From contig QHTB01000158.1 of assembly GCA_003220615.1 (NCBI GenBank), forward strand, positions 1 to 41,276: 41,276 nucleotides of DNA, in the 5' to 3' direction. Within the stretch, counting starts at the first letter, position 1, and the number at the start of each line of letters is the position of its first letter. The stretch is from Candidatus Rokuibacteriota bacterium (GTDB lineage: Bacteria > Methylomirabilota > Methylomirabilia > Rokubacteriales > CSP1-6). The notes beneath the pieces were generated by a model, which saw only the letters and a program-made list of their open reading frames with translations, ran no database searches and had not been told where the DNA came from. Positions 16,528 through 22,555 of this stretch are shown piece after piece. A program made the translations under genes and the position numbers.

Positions 16528-18716
16528 CGCCGCACTATCACTTCGTCGGTGGCAAGGGCGGCGTCGGCAAGACGACCTGTGCCGCCGCCCGGGCGGTCGC
16601 CGCCGCCGACTCCGGCCGACGCGTGTTGATCGTCAGCACCGACCCCGCACATTCTCTCCTGGATGTCTTGAACTTGGGGGGGCCCCTGCGGCTTCCCCCC
16701 AAACCCCCCTCTACGCGCGGGGTGCGACAGTCGAGTCCGCCACGCCGCGATTCGCTCGTCAGAATTCCGACGCGGCGTGGGGAGCTCCGGATGGTGGAGC
16801 TCGATGCCGACGGCGCGTTCCGGCGCTGGATGGGACCGCGCCGACAGGCGCTACGCACGATCGTGGCTCGCGGGACCTATCTCGACGACGACGACATCGA
16901 TCGATTCCTCGCCCTGTCCCTGCCCGGCGTCAACGAGCTCATCGGTCTCGTGGAGCTCGAGCGGCTGGTGGCGCGCGCGCCGTGGAACGACGTCGTCGTG
17001 GACACGGCGCCCACGGGGCACACGTTGCGGCTGCTGGCCATGCCCCAGATCCTGGGACGGATCGCGGGCGTGCTCGACGGCATGTTGGCCAAGCACCGCT
17101 TCCTGGCCGAGAGCCTCGGCGGCGAGTACCGTGCCGATCCCACCGATGCGCTCATCACCGAGATCGAACGCGAAAGCGCCGAGCTCGGGGCATTGCTGCG
17201 CGATTCCAAGCGCTGCGCGTTCTCGTGGGTGTTGCTCCCCGAGGTGGCGGCGCTCGAGGAGGCGCGTGACGGCGTGCGAGCCCTCGAGGACGCGAGCATG
17301 ACCGTCGCCGAGATCATCGTGAACCGCGTCGCGCCGCCAGCGTCTGGCCGCTGCGACTTCTGTAGCGTGCGGCGCCGCAGCGAGGCCGGCGTGATCGCCG
17401 CGACACGCGCCGCCTTCCCCGGGCGTTCGCTCGTCGCAGCGCCCGATCTTGGCGCCGAGCCACGAGGCGTCCCCGCGCTTCGTCGGTTCGCTCGAACTAT
17501 CAAGTTGGGAGGCCCCCTGCGGCTTCGCCACTTGGGGGGACCCGTTCCGCTTCCCCCCAGACCCCCCTCTTCGCGCGGGGTGAGACAAACGCAGAAGAAT
17601 GATCACGGGTGGTTGGAGGCGCTGGCGCCGAGAGGGTTGAGGCTGCTCGTCGTCGCGGGCAAGGGCGGCGTGGGCAAGACCTCGTGCGCGGCGGCGCTCG
17701 CTCTCGCCCTGGCCGAGCGTGACCACGATCAGCGTGTGCTCCTGCTCTCGGTCGACCCCGCGCACTCACTCGCCGATATTCTCGAGTTGGGGGGACCCGT
17801 TCCGCTTCCCCCCAGATCTCAGTTGGGGGGACCCCTGCGGCTTCCCCCCAAAGCCCATCACTTGGGGGGACCCGTTCCGCTTCCCCCCAAACCCCCCTCC
17901 CCACGTGACGATGGAACAACCGCGAGAACTGTCGGGACGTCGATCGCGAATCCGGTCAGAGTGGACGGAATCGACGTCGTGGAGCTCGACGCGCAGGCCG
18001 CGTTCGCACAGCGTCGCGCGCGGTATCGCGACGCTGTCGACGAGCTCTTCGACGGGCTGCGCGGCGGCTCCAGCTTCGACGCGACCTTCGATCGCACCGT
18101 GGTCCAGGACCTCGTCGATCTCGCGCCATCGGGACTCGACGAGGTCTTCGGCATCGTCGGCGTGATCGAGGCCCTCTTTCCTGCCGCCGGCGCCGCCGCT
18201 TACGACGTCGTGGTGCTCGACACGGCGCCCACCGGGCATGCCCTGCGCTTGCTCGAGATGCCGGCGTCGGCCCTCGAGTGGGTCCACGCGCTGCTCGCGA
18301 TCCTGCTCAAGTATCGAAAGGTCATCGGCCTCGGCGAGTTCGGCGCCGACCTCGTCGAGATCGCACGCGACTTGCGACGACTCAAGGCGTTGCTCGGCGA
18401 GCCGCGCCAGACGCGTGCCGTGCTCGTCACGCGCGCCGCCGAGATGCCGCGACTCGAGACGGCGCGACTGCTCGCCGCCCTGACGCGGCTGCACGTATCC
18501 GTCAGCGGGATCGTGGTCAACGCCCTGACGCCGCCGGGGTGTCCACACTGCCGCCGCGCGGCGACCGCGGAGTCCCGCGCGCTCGACGCGCTCCGGCAGG
18601 CGCGGCAGCCGCCCAAGCGGTGCGCTATCATTCTGGCGCCGGCCGAGGCACCTCCGCCGCGCGGGGCCGCCGCGCTCTCGCGCTGGCGTGACCAGTGGAT
18701 TCCGGACCGCCGATGA
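16512..18716 (+). CDS. Tandem Get3/ArsA-like ATPase with in-frame palindromic insertions
   Basis: One frame encodes two Get3/ArsA-type ATPase halves. Each has a deviant Walker A (GGKGGVGKTTCAA; GKGGVGKTSCAA), DPAHSLxD switch region, DTAPTGHxLRLLxMP and a late CxxC (CDFC; CPHC) like the zinc CxxC of Get3. Arsenite-binding cysteines of ArsA are not evident. No ATG, GTG or TTG exists between the last in-frame stop (16215) and Walker A, so a start at CTG 16512, seven bases after GGAGG (16500-16504), is proposed; length 734 residues. LGGPxxLPP peptide repeats from palindromic DNA interrupt both halves right after DPAHSLxD and fill the linker. It ends in an ATGA overlap with the next GvpF/L gene. 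A role as a chaperone or targeting ATPase for hydrophobic Gvp proteins is inference. Confidence 0.82.
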   Translation: MGRGVAPHYHFVGGKGGVGKTTCAAARAVAAADSGRRVLIVSTDPAHSLLDVLNLGGPLRLPPKPPSTRGVRQSSPPRRDSLVRIPTRRGELRMVELDADGAFRRWMGPRRQALRTIVARGTYLDDDDIDRFLALSLPGVNELIGLVELERLVARAPWNDVVVDTAPTGHTLRLLAMPQILGRIAGVLDGMLAKHRFLAESLGGEYRADPTDALITEIERESAELGALLRDSKRCAFSWVLLPEVAALEEARDGVRALEDASMTVAEIIVNRVAPPASGRCDFCSVRRRSEAGVIAATRAAFPGRSLVAAPDLGAEPRGVPALRRFARTIKLGGPLRLRHLGGPVPLPPRPPSSRGVRQTQKNDHGWLEALAPRGLRLLVVAGKGGVGKTSCAAALALALAERDHDQRVLLLSVDPAHSLADILELGGPVPLPPRSQLGGPLRLPPKAHHLGGPVPLPPKPPSPRDDGTTARTVGTSIANPVRVDGIDVVELDAQAAFAQRRARYRDAVDELFDGLRGGSSFDATFDRTVVQDLVDLAPSGLDEVFGIVGVIEALFPAAGAAAYDVVVLDTAPTGHALRLLEMPASALEWVHALLAILLKYRKVIGLGEFGADLVEIARDLRRLKALLGEPRQTRAVLVTRAAEMPRLETARLLAALTRLHVSVSGIVVNALTPPGCPHCRRAATAESRALDALRQARQPPKRCAIILAPAEAPPPRGAAALSRWRDQWIPDRR
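16674..16729 (+). repeat. Palindromic element translated in frame, ATPase N-half
   Basis: A TTGGGGGG...CCCCCCAA hairpin unit followed by a C-run and the core GCGCGGGGTGCGAC. Translated as LGGPLRLPPKPPSTRGVRQ directly after DPAHSLLDVLN, where Get3/ArsA proteins normally continue into the next conserved segment. Confidence 0.8.
17505..17587 (+). repeat. Palindromic elements in the ATPase linker
   Basis: A degenerate unit (TTGGGAGGCCCCCTGCGG) followed by a full unit TTGGGGGGACCC...CCCCCCAG and the core GCGCGGGGTGAGAC. Translated LGGPLRLRH then LGGPVPLPPRPPSSRGVRQ between the two ATPase halves. Confidence 0.8.
17787..17900 (+). repeat. Three palindromic units in tandem, ATPase C-half
   Basis: Three TTGGGGGGACCC...CCCCCC units with short spacers, translated LGGPVPLPPRSQ, LGGPLRLPPKAHH and LGGPVPLPPKPPSPR. 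The insertion follows DPAHSLADILE, the position homologous to the insertion in the N-half. Confidence 0.85.
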
Positions 18717-19501
18717 CGGACGCGAACGGCACCGCCACCTACGTCTACTGCCTGCTGAGCGCGCGGGGCTCGCCGCTGCGGGCCCGCGGGCCGCGTGGTC
18801 TCGCCGGGACCGGGGCCGTCCGCGCGCTCGACGTCGACGACGGGTTGCGCCTGATCGTCGCCGACGCGCCGTTGAGCCGATACGGCAGCGAGCCGATCGA
18901 GCAACACCTGCGCGACCTCGGCTGGGTCTCATCGTGCGCGGTCGCCCACGAGCGTGTCATCGAGCACTTCGCGCGTCACGGGACCGTCATCCCCATGAAG
19001 CTCTTCACGCTCTTCGCCGGCGACGAGCGCGCCGTCGACCACGTGCGGCGCTCCCTCAAGCGCGTGCGACGCGTGCTGACCCGTGTCAGCGATCGCGAGG
19101 AGTGGGGCGTGCGCCTGCGGCTCGACGAGCAGCGTGCCCTCCGTCAGCGCATGGCCACCGCGGCCAAAGCGCCGGCCGCCGCCGGCGGCACCGCGTTTCT
19201 GCTGCGCAAGCAGCGAGAACGCCAGGTCGTGCAGAACGTCGCCAAGGATGCCCGGATCGAGGCCGATCGGCTCTTTACCGCGCTGGCCCGCCGCGCCGAC
19301 GACGCGCGCCGCCAGACTCCGAGCCAGGCCGGCACCGGCGTCAGCGTCGCGCTCGACGCGGCGTTCCTGGTGCCGACCAAGCGCGCCGCGGCCTTTCGAG
19401 CCGCCGTGAAGTCTGCCGCCGCGACGCTCGAGCCTCGCGGCTTCGACGTGACGCTGACCGGGCCCTGGCCGCCCTACAACTTCGTGGGTGACCCGACGTG
19501 A
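18713..19501 (+). CDS. Gas vesicle protein GvpF/GvpL (copy 2)
   Basis: Predicted 262-residue GvpF/L family protein: YVYCLLSARG at the start, VAHERVIEHFARHGTVIPMK in the middle and GPWPPYNFVGDP at the end. ATG 18713 overlaps the ATPase stop (ATGA); a GTG-type start six codons upstream is possible. Its stop overlaps the GTG of the next shell-type gene. More diverged and more Arg/Ala-rich than copy 1. Confidence 0.88.
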   Translation: MTDANGTATYVYCLLSARGSPLRARGPRGLAGTGAVRALDVDDGLRLIVADAPLSRYGSEPIEQHLRDLGWVSSCAVAHERVIEHFARHGTVIPMKLFTLFAGDERAVDHVRRSLKRVRRVLTRVSDREEWGVRLRLDEQRALRQRMATAAKAPAAAGGTAFLLRKQRERQVVQNVAKDARIEADRLFTALARRADDARRQTPSQAGTGVSVALDAAFLVPTKRAAAFRAAVKSAAATLEPRGFDVTLTGPWPPYNFVGDPT

Positions 19502-19695
19502 AGAAGGCGCGCGTCAGCAAGGCGCAAAAGATCCTGGCCGAGGCCGACCCTTCGCTGCTGGATCTCGTCGATCACGTCCTCAACAAGGGCGTCTTCATCG
19601 AAGGCGAAGTGATCCTGGGGCTGGCCGACGTCGACCTCGTCTATCTTCGGCTCTCGGCGCTGTTGTGCGCGGCCGATCGCCTCGCCAGGCCATGA
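19498..19695 (+). CDS. Small GvpA-family protein, GvpM/GvpS-like
   Basis: Predicted 65-residue protein with the GvpA fold core LLDLVDHVLNKGVFIEGEV followed by ILGLADVDLVYLRLSALLCA. VDHVLNKG and ADVDLVYLRLSALL are features of minor GvpM/GvpS shell proteins rather than GvpA. GTG start overlaps the preceding stop, and its own stop overlaps the next ATG. It ends shortly after the core fold, with almost no C-terminal tail. Confidence 0.8.
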   Translation: MKKARVSKAQKILAEADPSLLDLVDHVLNKGVFIEGEVILGLADVDLVYLRLSALLCAADRLARP

Positions 19696-20354
19696 GCCTC
19701 TATCTCTATGCGCTCGTCGGCCGGCCCGTTCGCCGGCCACTCGGTCGCGGTCTCGGCGGTGAGACGCTGAGGCTGATCGAGGTCGCCGGCCTGCTCGTCG
19801 TCGCCGCCCGCGTCGGCGACGCGCCGCGAGTGACGCCGACCGCGCTTCGTCGTCACGACGCCACGGTGCGGCGCCTCGCCGGCCGCACCGACGCCGTGCT
19901 GCCGATCCGGTTCGGCACCGTGGTCGGCGACCGGCTCGCGCTGGCCCGCGCGCTGGCGCCGCGGGCCGCCGGGCTGCGCGAAGCGCTGGCGCTCGTCGCC
20001 GGCCACGAGCAGATGACGCTGCGTGTGTACGGCGAGGCCGTGACGACGTCGGACGAGAGCGCCGCCGAATCGGCGGGCGCCGGCCAGCGCTATCTCGCGC
20101 GGCGCCTTCGCGCGCGGCGCGCGCCCGAGGTCGATCCGGTCCGTCGCGCGCTCCGCGGACTCGTCAGCGCCGAGCGGATCGAGCGCCACGAGCGACCGCC
20201 GTTGCTGGCCAGCGTCTACCACCTCGTCCGGCGCGGCGACAGCAAGCGCTATCTGGCCGCGGTCGCCGCGGCCAGCGCTCGGCTGGCCGGCGTGCGTGTG
20301 AGCCCGAGTGGTCCGTGGCCGGCCTACGCGTTCGCGCCGGACGCCGTGGCGTGA
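19692..20354 (+). CDS. Gas vesicle protein GvpF/GvpL (copy 3)
   Basis: Predicted 220-residue GvpF/L protein, the shortest copy. MSLYLYALVG at the N-terminus, VLPIRFGTVVGDRLAL in the middle and SPSGPWPAYAFAPD at the C-terminus correspond to the conserved family blocks. Four-base overlaps with both neighbours indicate strict co-translation. Confidence 0.87.
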   Translation: MSLYLYALVGRPVRRPLGRGLGGETLRLIEVAGLLVVAARVGDAPRVTPTALRRHDATVRRLAGRTDAVLPIRFGTVVGDRLALARALAPRAAGLREALALVAGHEQMTLRVYGEAVTTSDESAAESAGAGQRYLARRLRARRAPEVDPVRRALRGLVSAERIERHERPPLLASVYHLVRRGDSKRYLAAVAAASARLAGVRVSPSGPWPAYAFAPDAVA

Positions 20355-20734
20355 AGAAGCGCCGCACGACACCGCGCCGCCGCCCGGCCAGCCGGCCGCC
20401 CCTCATCGCCCGTGAGGTGCGTGACATCGAAGCGCTGCGCGAAGAGCTCGAGCGGCGCGTCGACGGCGTGACCTCGCGCTGGAATGCCAATCCCGAGGAC
20501 GTGCAGCGGTCCGTCGCCAAGCTGGTGCTGACGCTCGTCGAGTTCCTGCGCAAGCTGTTCGAGCGGCAGGCGCTGAGACGCATGGAGGCAAAGACGTTGA
20601 CGCCCGACCAGACGGAAGCGATCGGCCTCGCGCTGATGCGTCTGGAGGAGACCATCCAGGACATGGCCAAGCGCTTCGATCTCGCTCCCGAGGACCTCAA
20701 CCTCGATCTCGGTCCGCTCGGGCGCCTCACCTGA
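20351..20734 (+). CDS. gvpK: Gas vesicle protein GvpK
   Basis: Predicted 127-residue helical accessory protein. After a basic N-terminus come WNANPEDVQRSVAKLVLTLV, EFLRKLFERQALRRME and GLALMRLEETIQDMAKRFDL with DLNLDLGPLGRL, the signature of GvpK. GTG 20351 overlaps the previous stop (GTGA). It is the last recognisable gas vesicle gene; no GvpN, GvpC or GvpO gene is seen in the window. Confidence 0.9.
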   Translation: MKKRRTTPRRRPASRPPLIAREVRDIEALREELERRVDGVTSRWNANPEDVQRSVAKLVLTLVEFLRKLFERQALRRMEAKTLTPDQTEAIGLALMRLEETIQDMAKRFDLAPEDLNLDLGPLGRLT

Positions 20735-20908
20735 CGCACCGCGGAAGCGTGACCCGCACCACTCTGGGAAAACTTCTTCACACACAGCGTGCGTGGCTCG
20801 TCAGCGAAGCACGATCGGACGCCGGGTTGCAGCGTGGCGGTCGTCTTGCACGCGTTTCCCCCACTCCTGGCCGCCAACGTCAACGCTGGGAGTCTGGAGG
20901 GGCGATCG

Positions 20909-21205
20909 ATGCGAGCGCCAGAATCTCTCGATCAGTTGCGCGCACTCGGTCGGATGGTCTGGCTCGGCCCCGCCCGTGGCTGGGTGGCCGAACCCGAAGA
21001 AGTGATGGGAGCCCTATCGCACGATGGCTTTCAAGAGGTACAGTACGAGACGGCGCGCCTCGCGCGGCGGCCGCCGGCGGGCGGCGTGTGGCAGGGGCTG
21101 AATCCGCGCACCGGCGCGGTGGCTTCGGCGATCTGGGTTGCTCGGGCGCAGTCAGAACGACCGCTGATGTTCATCGACATCGACGGGACCGCCATCACGG
21201 GATGA
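20909..21205 (+). CDS. Hypothetical protein, 98 aa
   Basis: ATG 20909 is preceded by GGAGGGG (20896-20902) at good spacing. The protein (MRAPESLDQLRALGRMVWLG, PRTGAVASAIWVARAQ, then PLMFIDIDGTAITG) has no membrane segment and no family I recognise; the C-terminal DIDGTAITG is only superficially HAD-like. Followed within a few bases by the winged-helix-like gene, so the two are probably cotranscribed. 20735-20908 holds no recognisable feature. Confidence 0.6.
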   Translation: MRAPESLDQLRALGRMVWLGPARGWVAEPEEVMGALSHDGFQEVQYETARLARRPPAGGVWQGLNPRTGAVASAIWVARAQSERPLMFIDIDGTAITG

Positions 21206-21222
21206 CCGCGCGGAGATCAGGC

Positions 21223-21414
21223 ATGGATGACTGGTGGTCGGTGGACGACGAAATCCTCGCCTGTCTCGCGGTGAATCCCTACCTCACACCGGCCGAGCTC
21301 GGCCACAAGCTGGGCATGAGCGAGCCCGCGACCAGCTCGCTGCTCGCGCTGCTCGCCGCCGAGGGCAAAGTCCGGCTCCGGACGGTGGAACGCGCCGACT
21401 CCCCGGATCGTTAG
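21223..21414 (+). CDS. Small winged-helix-like putative regulator, 63 aa
   Basis: ILACLAVNPYLTPAELGHKL, then GMSEPATSSLLALLAAEGKV and RLRTVE read as a helix-turn-helix with a beta wing of the MarR/ArsR type. ATG 21223 has GGAG seven bases upstream; ATG 21202, overlapping the previous stop (ATGA), is an alternative adding seven residues. It sits directly before a palindrome and the selenoprotein pair, so it could regulate them (inference). Confidence 0.6.
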   Translation: MDDWWSVDDEILACLAVNPYLTPAELGHKLGMSEPATSSLLALLAAEGKVRLRTVERADSPDR

Positions 21415-21418
21415 TACA

Positions 21419-21444
21419 CTGGCGTGGCGTTCAAGCCACGCCAG
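21419..21444. promoter_or_regulatory. Perfect 10-bp inverted repeat upstream of the peroxiredoxin
   Basis: CTGGCGTGGC, six bases, then GCCACGCCAG lie between the small winged-helix gene and the ribosome binding site (GAGGGGG) of the selenoprotein peroxiredoxin. It could be an operator, a terminator without T-run, or a 5' UTR hairpin. Confidence 0.5.
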
Positions 21445-21457
21445 AGGGGGTCACGTC

Positions 21458-22012
21458 ATGCGCAGCACACTCGTCCGGGGGTTCGTCCTCGCGCTGCTCG
21501 CCGGTGTCATGCTCACCGGGACGGCCGGGGCGCTCGGCGTCGGAGACAAGGCGCCCGAGTTCGCGCTGCCGGCCGCGGGCCAGCAGCAGCCGGTGAAGCT
21601 GAGCGATCTGCTCGGCAAGGGCCCGGTCGTCATCTACACGGCCATCCAGGTCTTCACACCGACGTGAATCAAGGAGATCGCGGGCTTTGAAGCGGCACTG
21701 CCGCAGTTCAAGGCCCTCAACGCCCAGGTGGTGGGCGTCAGCGCGGATCACGTCGCAACCCTCAACGCGTTCGTCAAGGAAAACCACACGCAGCACCTGC
21801 TCCTCTCCGACTTCCGTCGTCAGATGCTCCCGCAGTACGACGCGATCGTCACCGATGAGAAGAGCCCGATCTACCGCTACGCCAAGCGCGCGTACTTCAT
21901 CCTCGACAAGAACGGCACCGTGAAGTACACGAAGGTGATGGACAACCCCCTCGACCTGCTGGACGCCAACGAGGTGCTCAGGCAGATCAGAGAGTCTGGC
22001 GCGGCCTCATGA
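21458..22012 (+). CDS. Exported peroxiredoxin-like selenoprotein (TGA = Sec at residue 70)
   Basis: Predicted 184-residue thiol peroxidase of the AhpC/BCP type with an N-terminal signal peptide (FVLALLAGVMLTGTAGA). The frame is interrupted once, by TGA at 21665-21667, within VFTPT-TGA-IKEIAGFE; BCP-type peroxiredoxins have a TPxC peroxidatic site there, so the TGA occupies the catalytic cysteine position. The frame resumes perfectly with family-like sequence (QVVGVSADHVATLNAF, then IYRYAKRAYFILDKNGTVKY). A long stem-loop begins 14 bases after the TGA. Taken as selenocysteine insertion rather than a pseudogene, because the adjacent gene shows the same pattern. ATG 21458 follows GAGGGGG. Its stop overlaps the next start (ATGA). 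Presumably reduces peroxides outside the cytoplasm. Confidence 0.85.
21682..21716 (+). promoter_or_regulatory. Candidate bacterial SECIS stem-loop for the peroxiredoxin
   Basis: GGGCT-TTGAA-GCGGC pairs with GCCGC, a two-base AG bulge, TTCAA and GGCCC (one G-U pair), around a three-base loop ACT. This 15-bp bulged stem lies within the coding frame, starting 14 bases after the TGA, a position expected of bacterial SECIS elements. The small loop lacks the usual G near its 5' side, a weak point. Confidence 0.65.
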
Positions 22013-22542
22013 ACACGGTGATCGGCCTGGCGCTGGCGGCAGTGCTCGCGTTCGCGACTGCTGCTAGCGCCGCCGGTCACGACTTCGCCGCGGTCGGGTT
22101 CCAGCCCTACGACCCGCCGAAGCCGGCACCGGCCTTCGCGCTTCCCGATCTCGACGGCAAGACCACGAAGCTGGAGGACTTCCGGGGCAAGGTGCTCCTG
22201 CTGTTCTACTGGGCGACGTGGTGACCGACCTGCCGGGAGGAGTTACCTTCCGTCAACCGGATGTACAGCGAGCTCAAGGCCAAGGGCCTCGAAGCTCGGC
22301 TGATCGCGTTTCGCGAGAGCGCCGACCTCGTTCGCCGCACGGTGAAGGAGCGCGGCTACGTCGTTCCGTCGCTGCTCGACGCCAACGGTGACGTCACCGG
22401 CCGCCTCTACGGCGTGTTTGGCCCGCCCACCGTGTATTTCGTCGATCGCCAGGGGCGACTGCTGGCTCGCGGCGTCGGCCCCCACGACTGGGCGTCGCCG
22501 GCCACGCGCGCGCTCATCGAACGCCTGCTGAACGGCAGCTGA
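22009..22542 (+). CDS. Exported TlpA/ResA-like thioredoxin selenoprotein (UxxC)
   Basis: Predicted 177-residue periplasmic thioredoxin-fold protein with a signal peptide (VIGLALAAVLAFATAASA). Domain features: PAPAFALPDLDGKTTKLEDF, RGKVLLLFYWATW, TGA, PTCREELPSVN, and GVFGPPTVYFVDRQGRLLAR with the cis-Pro. The TGA (22222-22224) replaces the first cysteine of the WCxxC active site, giving U72-P-T-C75. The frame continues without other stops to 22542. A hairpin with loop AGTTA lies 9 bases downstream. Start overlaps the peroxiredoxin stop, so the two are co-translated; it may reduce the peroxiredoxin (inference). Confidence 0.87.
22234..22252 (+). promoter_or_regulatory. Candidate bacterial SECIS stem-loop for the TlpA-like gene
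   Basis: CGGGAGG pairs with CCTTCCG (one G-U pair) around the loop AGTTA, which has the G near the loop start favoured in bacterial SECIS elements. The loop starts 16 bases after the TGA, within the usual range. Confidence 0.65.
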
Positions 22543-22555
22543 GCGACGCGCCACA

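Noticed and set aside
16674..17900. CRISPR-like array from the repeated LGGP units
   Set aside because: The repeats are palindromic, unevenly spaced, lack unique spacers of equal size and lie in an open reading frame; no cas gene is nearby.
21187..21205. HAD phosphatase motif (DIDGTA) at the end of the 98-residue protein
   Set aside because: HAD motif I lies near the N-terminus and starts DxD with a following domain; here it is at the extreme C-terminus with nothing after it.
21458..22542. Reading the peroxiredoxin and TlpA-like genes as simple pseudogenes
   Set aside because: Each has only one stop, always TGA and always at the catalytic cysteine, with otherwise intact frames, signal peptides and overlapping start/stop codons.
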